Of a stretch of 14,641 nt of DNA, positions 1 through 7,022 are shown in pieces (positions within the stretch are counted from its first letter, which is position 1; the number at the start of each line of letters is the position of its first letter). The stretch spans positions 1-14,641 of the forward strand of contig DHCC01000007.1 in NCBI GenBank assembly GCA_002398875.1. Direction: 5' to 3'. The position numbers and the translations under genes are program-made. A model generated the notes under the pieces. The model ran no database searches. It saw nothing but the letters and a program-made list of their open reading frames with translations, and was not told the origin of the DNA. This stretch comes from Bacteroidales bacterium UBA4912 (GTDB lineage: Bacteria; Bacteroidota; Bacteroidia; Bacteroidales; Dysgonomonadaceae).

Positions 1-415
1 GAATTCCTTTAATTTGGGTTGCAGATTCGACATTAATAAAAACATTATTTTTATCTGTAATACTGAAAACACTTCCTACTGGCTTTCCCTTTTGTTTTGG
101 GTTAATCGTGCCACGCGGAGTAGGACCGTGAACTCCGATTAATGATACATTTTTTTTCAGTATAATACCACCTTCAACAGGATATGGTTTCTCAGACGGT
201 TCTACAAATAATGCTGTTCCCCTTTCAGAGGCCCAGTCAATGGCTTTCTGTAAATTGATTTTATTGACTTGCGGACTATTTTCGGGCAAAACATCAAAAT
301 TACGGATACTTACGGAACAATTGTCCAGTTGTTTGTTTTCAGCTGTTTTTGTACAACTATAGGTTAAGACACAGAGTGCAAAAGAAATTAGTATAATCAG
401 TTTAGAAGTCTTCAT
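1..415 (-). CDS. Beta-helix (pectate-lyase-3-like) lipoprotein, 3' end cut by window edge
   Basis: This gene starts with ATG at 415 and reads leftward off the window, giving 138 codons with no stop. The N-terminus MKTSKLIILISFALCVLTYSC is a lipoprotein signal with Cys21 as the lipidation site. After a short linker comes the entry region of a right-handed beta-helix of the GH28/pectate-lyase-3 type: IRNFDVLPEN, an AIDWASERG helix, then LKKNVSLIGVHGPTPRG. It is a paralogue of the neighbouring gene at 546-1847. From SIRNFD to TQIKGI I count 79 identical residues of 103 by hand. The signal peptides and linkers are much more different, so this is an old tandem duplication, not a copy error. It is probably the last visible gene of the leftward operon, 130 bp after its paralogue. 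It could be a polysaccharide lyase, a hydrolase or a non-catalytic glycan binder; the region that would decide lies outside the window. Confidence 0.85.
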   Translation of the reverse strand, partial: MKTSKLIILISFALCVLTYSCTKTAENKQLDNCSVSIRNFDVLPENSPQVNKINLQKAIDWASERGTALFVEPSEKPYPVEGGIILKKNVSLIGVHGPTPRGTINPKQKGKPVGSVFSITDKNNVFINVESATQIKGI

Positions 416-545
416 GTTAGGAAATTTTAAGTATTAATATTATTTATTTATTGTAAGACGATTGTCGTTATTAAACTGGTATTCAGCTTTTTATAAGATT
501 TAATAAGTAGACATGGGTTATTTAATATTTTTTTTGTCTTCTATA

Positions 546-1847
546 CTAAGGTAGAGTAAATAAATTTTCATTCTTATCAATACACCCATTTGCATAAATA
601 ACGGCATTTTTATTGAGTATGGTGATTGGATTATCCGAAAAATAATTTCTCATTCTACAACCATACATGGAAATAGTAAGTTTTTTGTCACCCCCAACGA
701 GCATAAAGTCCCACGAGTTATTTTCTTTTACGGTTGTCAAAGCAGGATTTGCCCCAGAAAATGCTTCAACATTTGTGAGGGCAGTATGTCCTTCTCCTTC
801 AATTACAATAGGGTGAATATCCCTCACATCATTTCCAACGTTCGCAATAATTGAACCTTGTGCAATCTGCCAGTTCCTATTAAAGGTGTTATTTCCCTTT
901 TTGTGGATGCCAATAGCTACACAGTCTAGATTGAAATTCGTTAATTGTCCATACGTGTCACCACCTAAAAATACTCCACCATAGGTTCCAAAGGTGAATA
1001 TATCGATTAACTGCGCATTGTCGGTATGGTTGATGGTAAAAGCGAAGGTCTTATTCGTTGTTACTGCGTCTACTACAGAGGGTGCATACTGTCCTCCAAC
1101 AAAACGTTGTACAGCAGGATTAACATGACAATGTAATAGACGTGGAATATCATAACAATTGTCAATGCGGATAAATTCTCCGCTTAAAGGGTAACCGTAG
1201 CAATGCTCAAATGTGATCAACTCACAAGGGTGTTCTATTGGACAGTTAAAATCCATTGCCAAGTATTCACCGTAAAAAGTAAGACAAGATAAATACACTC
1301 CCTGTGCATTGCTGGTTTGGGAAGCTTTAATAGTAGCCGGGTAGGGAATAATTTTGACCGGGTCATTGATAGTTTGGTCTGAGTACCAAAACTGTATTCC
1401 TTTGATTTGCGTACCTGACTCAACCGTGATAAAGGGATTTCTCCTATCGGTGATTTTAAAAACGCTACCCACAGGATTACCCTTCTGATTAGGGTTAATC
1501 GTTCCCCGGGGAGTTGGACCATGTACTCCCAGCAAAGATACATTTTTCTTTAAAATCAGCCCTCCCTGTACGTGATAAGGTTGATCTGAAGGCTCAACAA
1601 ACAAAGCTGAACCGGTCTTTGATGCCCAGTCAATTGCCATTTGTAGGTTTTCTTTGTTTGTGGAGGGGTCATTTTCTGGGAGAACATTAAAATCGCGAAT
1701 ACTCTTCCCGAATACATCTTTAATTTGAGTAAGCGTCTCTTTAGGTTGATTTGGTGTTTCATCAAATTCTTCTTGTACTTCATCTGTTCCACACGAAACT
1801 ACTACCAGGCAAATCAACAATAGACAAAATAATCGTTTAACTTTCAT
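546..1847 (-). CDS. Right-handed beta-helix (pectate-lyase-3/GH28-related) lipoprotein
   Basis: The product has 433 residues and is complete. Residues 1-18 are a signal peptide ending in the lipobox VVSC, with Cys19 followed by GTDEVQEEFDE. Such acidic residues after the cysteine resemble the surface-export signal of Bacteroidetes lipoproteins. Residues 49-110 show the typical beta-helix entry: SIRDFNVLPEN, a helix NLQMAIDWASKTG, ALFVEPSD, then LKKNVSLLGVHG. The rest is short beta-strand-like turns, consistent with coils of a parallel beta-helix. Nine cysteines follow the lipobox, five of them packed between residues 202 and 240, which is unusual. No catalytic residues can be assigned by eye, so lyase, hydrolase and binding roles all remain possible. 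It lies 31 bp downstream of the GH-A-like glycosidase gene in the same leftward operon and is a paralogue of the truncated gene to its left. The fold family is fairly sure; the activity is unknown. Confidence 0.85.
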   Translation of the reverse strand: MKVKRLFCLLLICLVVVSCGTDEVQEEFDETPNQPKETLTQIKDVFGKSIRDFNVLPENDPSTNKENLQMAIDWASKTGSALFVEPSDQPYHVQGGLILKKNVSLLGVHGPTPRGTINPNQKGNPVGSVFKITDRRNPFITVESGTQIKGIQFWYSDQTINDPVKIIPYPATIKASQTSNAQGVYLSCLTFYGEYLAMDFNCPIEHPCELITFEHCYGYPLSGEFIRIDNCYDIPRLLHCHVNPAVQRFVGGQYAPSVVDAVTTNKTFAFTINHTDNAQLIDIFTFGTYGGVFLGGDTYGQLTNFNLDCVAIGIHKKGNNTFNRNWQIAQGSIIANVGNDVRDIHPIVIEGEGHTALTNVEAFSGANPALTTVKENNSWDFMLVGGDKKLTISMYGCRMRNYFSDNPITILNKNAVIYANGCIDKNENLFTLP

Positions 1848-1878
1848 TTGTTAGTGTAATTAATTTATGGTTAGCTAA

Positions 1879-3276
1879 TCATTGTCTCATTTCGCTTTCA
1901 ATCTCTTCAACCCTCTTGAGCCAATATCCCCAATGGTCATCTACTATTGATATCACTCTTTTAGGTGACCAGTCGTCGTTATATAAACTAAAACCATCAT
2001 TACGACCGGGGGTGACGCTTACAAACTCCCAACCAAAACGAGTACCCTGTTTCAACGTGTTTTCCAATATTTTTTCAAGTTCAAAGTTACTGTATGAGGT
2101 AAAATCACTCCCGTTAAATGTCATATGTTCTGAAACCGCCCAATCTATCTTTTTTTCATTTATTACTTTCCAAACACGATCATACGCTTTTTGATTGGGT
2201 TTGTTATCAGGGAAATACCATGTCCAGTTTATTTGGATAATATTGGGAGCTGTAAGGTGTGATAAAAATTCCAAAGGTTCACCCATTCTGAGGTACTGTT
2301 CCTGTTCATTAGCATCTAGATAATCAATGGCAACATAGGCTTTTTCACCTGCAACTTCGCGATAAGCGGCAGCATCATCATTGACCCACTTGGCAAGAAA
2401 TTGAGCTCTAAACTGATTCCATGTCTCGTTTTTAATAAATGAGGCTGGGATAGGAAACGATGTAGGCATCTTTGATGTAGGATCTGTTATTTTATTTTTG
2501 TTTCTCCACTTTTCATATTCATTTTTACCAGACTCACTGTAACAAAGAGGAATGGCTCCCATATACTGAGGTTCAACAGTAGTTTCAAAATAGAGTATTT
2601 TCCGGGTATCAATGCCCTCTGCCAAACTTTTAATAAATTTATGTGCAGTAATTCTGTAGCCTTCATGAAAAATAGAAACTACTTTTGATCCAAATCCATA
2701 TTCTGTATCTGTCACCTTATCTCCTTTGTCGTTAATGGCAAAGGCATCTGGATACAATTTCCAGAAACCATCTGGTATAGCACCTCCGCCAACAGCATAT
2801 GTTTCAACTGAAAGACAAGGGTACATTCCCCTTTCGTATATTGCGTTTATCAATTTGTTTAACGGATCCAGTGATTTATCGGGAATGCCATCCCCATCTA
2901 AATCAAAATGATGCCAATAACAATTCAGCTCAATACTGGTATAATACTTTGAACGTAGGATGTCCAAAGAAGAAATTAACTTGTCAACAGCAGTGGCATC
3001 AGAAAAATTGACGAGTGGTTTGGCGGTTTTTAAAAATTTCCACTTTCCATCAAAGTAAAATTTTCCATTTTTTATTTCCCATTTAGTATAGTCTGCCACA
3101 GGTTTTCCCAAATCAGGATTAGGCACATCATATTTTGAAACGGTTTCCTTATCTTGCTCCTTGTCCGTTTCCTTTTTTTCACTTTGTCCATTTTCCGAAG
3201 TAGTTTCTCCACATCCGACTGCAAGAAACAGCATTGTTATAAAGCACAGGAATTTAATACTTTTAAAAGTTTTCAT
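1879..3276 (-). CDS. Clan GH-A (GH42-like) putative glycoside hydrolase, lipoprotein
   Basis: The product has 465 residues. It has a signal peptide with lipobox AVGC (Cys22) and then a charged Glu/Lys-rich linker to about residue 48. The body reads as a TIM barrel. FWKLYPDAFAINDKGDKV (171-188) resembles the GH42 segment with HPE...VD.G, and YFETTVEPQY (229-238) matches the strand-4 acid/base segment, giving candidate Glu235. CYSESGKNEYEKW downstream also follows GH42 layout. WAVSEH (379-384) fits strand 7 with candidate nucleophile Glu383. Oddly, the residue before Glu235 is Val, where clan GH-A usually has Asn. DLDGDGIPD (125-133) matches a DxDxDGxxD calcium-binding loop. The start codon overlaps the end of the GH2 gene by 14 bases in another frame, which suggests translational coupling. 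It probably acts on an oligosaccharide at the outer membrane. The exact family and substrate are not recognised; a beta-galactosidase or beta-mannanase-like role is only a guess. Confidence 0.8.
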   Translation of the reverse strand: MKTFKSIKFLCFITMLFLAVGCGETTSENGQSEKKETDKEQDKETVSKYDVPNPDLGKPVADYTKWEIKNGKFYFDGKWKFLKTAKPLVNFSDATAVDKLISSLDILRSKYYTSIELNCYWHHFDLDGDGIPDKSLDPLNKLINAIYERGMYPCLSVETYAVGGGAIPDGFWKLYPDAFAINDKGDKVTDTEYGFGSKVVSIFHEGYRITAHKFIKSLAEGIDTRKILYFETTVEPQYMGAIPLCYSESGKNEYEKWRNKNKITDPTSKMPTSFPIPASFIKNETWNQFRAQFLAKWVNDDAAAYREVAGEKAYVAIDYLDANEQEQYLRMGEPLEFLSHLTAPNIIQINWTWYFPDNKPNQKAYDRVWKVINEKKIDWAVSEHMTFNGSDFTSYSNFELEKILENTLKQGTRFGWEFVSVTPGRNDGFSLYNDDWSPKRVISIVDDHWGYWLKRVEEIESEMRQ

Positions 3277-5347
3277 GTTGTTTTAAATATGTATTATTGT
3301 TAAAAATTTTTGCCAATTTTTCTACGACAGGTTTTGGGTTTCCTTCAAAATCTATGATTGAAGTATTTTCCATGCAAGGAAAACTGTCATGCCCCATCCA
3401 TATAAAAAAACCACCACAGCTTGGAAATCTTTGTTTTGCTGCTTTTACTGCAGTACTCAAACCTTCTGACTGTCTTTGTTGACTCCAGGTAACATAATTT
3501 CTTAGATTATTAGGGTTATTTCCTCCTGCGATATACTCATTCCATTGAACCCACCAGTTCACATTCCTCCACAACGGATTACTCGTGTCAGCTGGTAAAA
3601 TATCATATTCTCCTTTATACTTTTCCATCATTTCAACAGACATTGCACCAGGCACTCCCGCTTCAGAATGCATCATAGCATCATTTTTTGTCCAAAAATT
3701 CTTCACCAGTTCCATATAATTTGAGGGTTGAGTGAAAGGAAGGTTCCATGGACCGTGCACATCCCAACTAATGCCTTGTCCATATAAATCGGGATTATTA
3801 CTCAAAGAAGGTCCTGAAGGTGAGGCAGGAACAAATTTCCTAGTAGGGTCTAGTGACGTAACAACCTTTTTCATAGCTGCAATCATTTTATGAGAATCCG
3901 TTATTGGCGCAACATCTCCTTTTTGATAAAGTTCATTTCCTCCACACCATAACATCAAAGAAGGATGATGTTCCAAACGTATTACATAGTGTTCTACTAT
4001 TTTTGAAATTTCATATATTGTTTTTTCTTCTTCAGGCGGATAATTTTCAAGTCCGGAAGAACTTAATGGAAAATCTTGCCAGATTAGTATCCCCATTTCG
4101 TCACACATGTTGTAAAGCCAGTCTTTTTCTGGGAACCCTCCCCCCCAGATTCGAATAGCATTTACTCCCATTTTTTTATATGACGTCAACAATTTCCTAT
4201 AATCCATTTGTGTCAAGTCTGCAAAGTTTGGACGGATAGGAGTCCAATTTACTCCTTGTAAGAAGAAAGATTGATTGTTGACGGAACAAAGCCAATGATC
4301 TGCGTCGACAGAGGCCCCTTCAGTAGGCAGCCATTGCAAATTTCTGAATCCAATTCGGTAGGCATTTTGCTGACAAACAGCACCCTTCTCATCAAATAAA
4401 ATTAAATTTAAATCGTACAAAATTTGATTGCCAAGACCGTTTGGAAACCAGCGTTTTATAGGGATGTTGTCCCATATTTTTCCAATTGAAAGATGGCTGG
4501 CTAGAATTGTTTCTGAAAAAACTTCTTTTCCATCCGAGTCTGTCAACTCCACCTTTACTTTACCTTTCAATGCGCGGTAATCAGGTTCTGCTTTAATTGA
4601 CAAACTTCCTTTGTCTTCTCTTTTATCAGCATTAGCGAGTATTTGTATACGCGAGAGTGAAGCAGCTTTTTTGTCTTTCACCGTTAAAGATACGTTATTC
4701 CAAATGCCTGTTTGAACGATGCGTGGTATCCAATCCCACCCGTAATTAAATCGAGGTTTCCAATCTCTTATCTGAGAAGTATAGCCAATTTGTCCCAAAT
4801 AATTCGGGGGACACTCAAAAGCAAAGACTATAGTATTGTTATTATCGTTTAAATTTTCAGTAATGTCAAACGTGTAAGGAATAAATGCATTATCAAACCG
4901 ACCGGCTTCTTTTCCGTTCACTAAAACAACTCCTTTATAATCCAGACCTTCACATTCTAAAAGCATTTTCTTCCCTTCTTCAGGAATCCATTCGTCTGGA
5001 ATCCTACTTGTTATCAGCCAGTGTCTGTTTTCTATCCATTCTATATTCTTACTATTCAATCCTATATTCCAATCTTCAATAATGGACGCATTTTTCAAAG
5101 CCATTTGTACTGAACCTGGAATATCAAAATCAATATCAGCATATTCAGCCCATTTTCCGGATAGTTTTTCAAAATCAAAATCCATTTTCCAGTAATTTGG
5201 ACGATATCCCCATAATTTCCAATCTAAAACAGACACATCATAGTTTTGAAAAACTATTTGTGAATCTTGTGATTGGGCATACAGCAAGATCCAACTCGTT
5301 TGGTATACGAGGAATACAGACAATAAATAATAAATACGCTTTATCAT
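3263..5347 (-). CDS. GH2 beta-mannosidase-like glycosidase, secreted
   Basis: The product has 694 residues. A signal peptide with probable cleavage near LLYAQ|SQ sends it to the periplasm. Residues about 45-225 form the sugar-binding jelly roll, including IPGSVQMAL (76-84) and NYGWDWIPRIVQTGIW (201-216), a block typical of beta-mannosidases. An immunoglobulin-like domain follows to about 335. The TIM barrel runs from about 340 to the end, with IRIWGGGFPE (398-407), LMLWCGGNEL (464-473; acid/base Glu472) and HSEAG (560-564; nucleophile Glu562). Beta-mannosidases of this family are usually about 850 residues. This one ends just after the barrel and lacks the C-terminal beta domains. It likely removes non-reducing-end beta-mannosyl residues from imported oligosaccharides. 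An exo-beta-glucosaminidase or another GH2 activity is the main alternative. It is the first gene of the leftward operon, behind an operator-like palindrome and a leader of about 190 bases. Confidence 0.9.
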   Translation of the reverse strand: MIKRIYYLLSVFLVYQTSWILLYAQSQDSQIVFQNYDVSVLDWKLWGYRPNYWKMDFDFEKLSGKWAEYADIDFDIPGSVQMALKNASIIEDWNIGLNSKNIEWIENRHWLITSRIPDEWIPEEGKKMLLECEGLDYKGVVLVNGKEAGRFDNAFIPYTFDITENLNDNNNTIVFAFECPPNYLGQIGYTSQIRDWKPRFNYGWDWIPRIVQTGIWNNVSLTVKDKKAASLSRIQILANADKREDKGSLSIKAEPDYRALKGKVKVELTDSDGKEVFSETILASHLSIGKIWDNIPIKRWFPNGLGNQILYDLNLILFDEKGAVCQQNAYRIGFRNLQWLPTEGASVDADHWLCSVNNQSFFLQGVNWTPIRPNFADLTQMDYRKLLTSYKKMGVNAIRIWGGGFPEKDWLYNMCDEMGILIWQDFPLSSSGLENYPPEEEKTIYEISKIVEHYVIRLEHHPSLMLWCGGNELYQKGDVAPITDSHKMIAAMKKVVTSLDPTRKFVPASPSGPSLSNNPDLYGQGISWDVHGPWNLPFTQPSNYMELVKNFWTKNDAMMHSEAGVPGAMSVEMMEKYKGEYDILPADTSNPLWRNVNWWVQWNEYIAGGNNPNNLRNYVTWSQQRQSEGLSTAVKAAKQRFPSCGGFFIWMGHDSFPCMENTSIIDFEGNPKPVVEKLAKIFNNNTYLKQHENF

Positions 5348-5541
5348 ATCGAAACTCTCATTAATTAAGGGTTATAAAATTAATTAACTACATAAATTAT
5401 CCTAAAAGAACAAAATTGCATTCATCCATAATCTCAGTATCTGAATCTAAACTTTTTTTTCCTCTGGTCTAAATGATAAATTGTATAAAACTCTCTCTAA
5501 CGACTCTACAATATCCTTTTTATCATGTATTTTTATCGATG

Positions 5542-5549
5542 GAAAAATA
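5542..5549 (-). promoter_or_regulatory. Possible -7 promoter box for the GH2 operon
   Basis: On the minus strand this reads TATTTTTC, one mismatch from the Bacteroidetes -7 consensus TAnnTTTG. It starts 8 bp downstream of the palindromic operator, nearly the same layout as at the susC-like promoter, where the gap is 9 bp. No clear -33 TTTG box is seen. The call rests on this shared geometry and is weak on sequence alone. Confidence 0.3.
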
Positions 5550-5557
5550 GTTAAATC

Positions 5558-5573
5558 GCTAAACCGGTTTAGC
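5558..5573. promoter_or_regulatory. Perfect palindromic LacI-family operator
   Basis: GCTAAACCGGTTTAGC is a perfect 16-bp inverted repeat with a central CpG, the usual form of LacI-family operators, where a hinge-helix leucine inserts at the centre. It lies between the lacI stop codon and the GH2 gene, about 210 bp before the GH2 start. Partly matching copies occur at 6883-6898 and 6619-6634, both in promoter regions flanking lacI. I infer that the adjacent LacI protein binds here to repress the leftward operon. Confidence 0.75.
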
Positions 5574-5584
5574 TAAAACACCTG

Positions 5585-5608
5585 AAAAAATATACATGCT
5601 ATAAGCAT
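5585..5608 (-). terminator. Weak terminator-like hairpin after lacI
   Basis: On the minus strand, just at the lacI stop, ATGCT-TAT-AGCAT forms a 5-bp stem with a 3-base loop. It is followed by GTATA and then six T residues (5590-5585). The stem is short and AT-rich, so termination would be partial at best. Read-through from lacI into the GH2 operon is possible. Confidence 0.3.
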
Positions 5609-6606
5609 CAAATTGTAAATTTGATATCTGAGTTCAAAATTAATTGCTTAATCTGATTATTACCTTGCAGTTGCTCTATTAAAAGGTCTATCGCCTTTTC
5701 CCCCATCTGTTGAATCGGTTGTTCTATATAGGTAACAGGAATATTTGCAAAAGAAAAAGCGTCAATTTTATCAAAACAAACAACACTCATATCTTCTGGG
5801 ATTTTAATACCTAGTTGGACCATATACTTTACACCTGCAAGAAAAACTTTTCGAGAACAAAAAAAGATTGCATCAACTTTGTTGGAACTGTTCTTTAAGT
5901 CTTTGATTGCTTGTTCTATTTCTTTTTCTTGATTATCATAACCAATATTTTTGATCAATTCAACATCGAACAAGCCTCTTTGTTTCATTACATCAATGCA
6001 TCCCTGTCTTCTTTCAGTTAAGGCGCTTAGATTAATATCGTAACAAATTACGGCAATCCTTCTTTTACCTTCATCAAAGAGTACCTCAATAGCTTGTCTT
6101 GAAATATTATAATTATCTATTACTATATAGTTTGAGTTTAAATCACGGTAAAACCGGTCAATCTGTACCAAGGGAATTTTTCTGTTGATGACCCTTTTAA
6201 CAATCTCATTACCGCCTTCAACAGGGACGAGAATTATACCGTCCACCTGTCTATTGATCAGAACAGTGATAGCTTCATCAAAATCATTCAAGCATTCGTT
6301 GGTATTTACTGTTATAACTGAATAACCATAATATTTTGCACGTTCTTGAATGTAAAAAACCATCTTTCCAAAAAATTCATTTGAAATATCAGTAACAATA
6401 ACACCTATAGATTTTGTTATTCCTGTGCTTAGGCTGCGGGCAATTTCATTGGGATGATAATTCAACTCTTTTGCTAATTTCTTAACCTTGGCTTGCATTT
6501 CATCACTGATTCTTCCGGTTTTAGCCTTACCACTTAACACTAAAGAAACTGTTCCCCGAGAAATGCCAAGTTTGTCGGCTATGTCTTGCATTGATATTCT
6601 TTTCAT
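5608..6606 (-). CDS. LacI-family transcriptional regulator
   Basis: The product has 332 residues when started at MKRISMQDIADK. An in-frame ATG at 6684 would add 26 residues, but LacI proteins begin right at the helix-turn-helix, so 6606 is preferred. Residues 4-24 form the helix-turn-helix (MQDIADKLGISRGTVSLVLSG). The hinge segment NEIARSLSTG follows, then a periplasmic-binding-protein-like effector domain beginning TKSIGVIVTDISNEFF, with the conserved VQIDRFYR. LacI regulators sense a small sugar in the cytoplasm and release DNA when it binds. The gene sits between the two operons. A perfect palindrome lies just beyond its stop codon, a half-matching site lies 13 bp upstream of its start, and another lies before the susC-like gene. 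It therefore likely represses both arms and itself. Bacteroidetes PULs more often use hybrid two-component, SusR-like or ECF sigma/anti-sigma control. The effector is unknown. Confidence 0.93.
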   Translation of the reverse strand: MKRISMQDIADKLGISRGTVSLVLSGKAKTGRISDEMQAKVKKLAKELNYHPNEIARSLSTGITKSIGVIVTDISNEFFGKMVFYIQERAKYYGYSVITVNTNECLNDFDEAITVLINRQVDGIILVPVEGGNEIVKRVINRKIPLVQIDRFYRDLNSNYIVIDNYNISRQAIEVLFDEGKRRIAVICYDINLSALTERRQGCIDVMKQRGLFDVELIKNIGYDNQEKEIEQAIKDLKNSSNKVDAIFFCSRKVFLAGVKYMVQLGIKIPEDMSVVCFDKIDAFSFANIPVTYIEQPIQQMGEKAIDLLIEQLQGNNQIKQLILNSDIKFTI

Positions 6607-6618
6607 TTTAGGAAATAT

Positions 6619-6634
6619 GCTAAACCGATTGACT
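6619..6634. promoter_or_regulatory. Degenerate LacI operator before lacI (autoregulation)
   Basis: GCTAAACCGATTGACT matches the perfect palindrome at 5558-5573 in 12 of 16 positions, including an intact first half-site through the central CpG. It lies 12 to 13 bp upstream of the lacI start codon, so a bound repressor would block lacI expression. The second half-site is poor, so binding could be weak. Confidence 0.5.
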
Positions 6635-6882
6635 GAATTATTTTGTAAAGGTAATAATAAATTTAACTCTAAAGGTAAGTACACTTTATTTTTGCTATAT
6701 TTAAATATATTTAAGTATTAAGGGTGTTTGTTTGCTTTGACATTTTCAAACAATATTTCATTAATTAGGTTCAAAAACTTAACGCCTAACGTCGTTGTTA
6801 AATATAGTTAATTTTTTGAATCCGGTAGAAATTTTCAAATTATTTATATTATGTTTGCGGCGTATTTATACTGTGATAACTT

Positions 6883-6898
6883 GCTAAACCGGTCAAGC
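6883..6898. promoter_or_regulatory. LacI operator at the susC-like promoter
   Basis: GCTAAACCGGTCAAGC matches the perfect palindrome in 14 of 16 positions. The symmetry extends by one more base on each side (TGCT...AGCA). It ends 9 bp before the -7 box at 6908-6915 and covers the spacer between the -33 and -7 positions, a classical place for a repressor to exclude RNA polymerase. I infer control of the susC-like operon by the adjacent LacI protein. Confidence 0.65.
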
Positions 6899-6907
6899 AT
6901 GCTGTTT

Positions 6908-6915
6908 TAATTTTG
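6908..6915 (+). promoter_or_regulatory. Promoter -7 box of the susC-like operon
   Basis: TAATTTTG fits the Bacteroidetes -7 consensus TAnnTTTG exactly. It would start transcription around 6920, giving a leader of about 100 bases. A -33 element is not convincing; CTTG at 6880-6883 is the nearest candidate but is slightly too far away. A weak -33 is plausible for a regulated promoter. Confidence 0.45.
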
Positions 6916-6925
6916 TGAAAGATTG

Positions 6926-6933
6926 CAAATCTA
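6926..6933 (-). promoter_or_regulatory. Possible leftward -7 box facing lacI
   Basis: On the minus strand this reads TAGATTTG, an exact fit to TAnnTTTG. A transcript from here would run about 310 bases to lacI and pass through the operator at 6883-6898. No -33 box was found, and one such match by chance is expected in AT-rich DNA of this length, so the call is tentative. Confidence 0.22.
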
Positions 6934-7022
6934 GATTACGACGAGAAATGTAAGTAAGATATAAATTCAATTCATTAGTTTACTTAATTAGTTTATTTTT
7001 AAAAATTAAAAAATGTAGTTGT

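Larger units (their letters stand above)
6607..7022. other. Divergent control region between lacI and the susC-like gene
   Basis: This 416-bp gene-free stretch is strongly AT-rich. It holds two operator-like sites (6619-6634 and 6883-6898), a good -7 box for the rightward operon (6908-6915) and a possible opposing -7 box (6926-6933). The rest includes an AT-only palindrome at 6696-6709 with no clear role. No conserved riboswitch or small gene was recognised. Confidence 0.7.

Noticed and set aside
1..6. GAATTC at the very first base, suggesting a cloning-vector junction
   Set aside because: The bases fit the reading frame and match the paralogue (TQIKGI), so they are natural gene sequence. 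At most they mark where a clone or window was cut.
1235..1792. Open frames within the beta-helix gene in another frame of the same strand
   Set aside because: They lie fully inside a well-supported lipoprotein gene and show no recognisable domains. They are shadows of its codon use.
5397..5429. Ten-codon open frame (MDECNFVLLG) in the GH2 leader on the minus strand
   Set aside because: Frames this short are expected by chance in a 190-base leader. It has no ribosome-binding site or attenuator structure to support it.
6607..6684. N-terminal extension of the LacI protein by 26 residues from an upstream ATG
   Set aside because: LacI proteins begin at the helix-turn-helix. The extension has no domain character and its DNA contains the operator-like site at 6619-6634.
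6696..6709. Palindrome TATATTTAAATATA upstream of lacI
   Set aside because: It contains only A and T in AT-rich DNA, does not resemble the LacI operator, and such palindromes arise often by chance.
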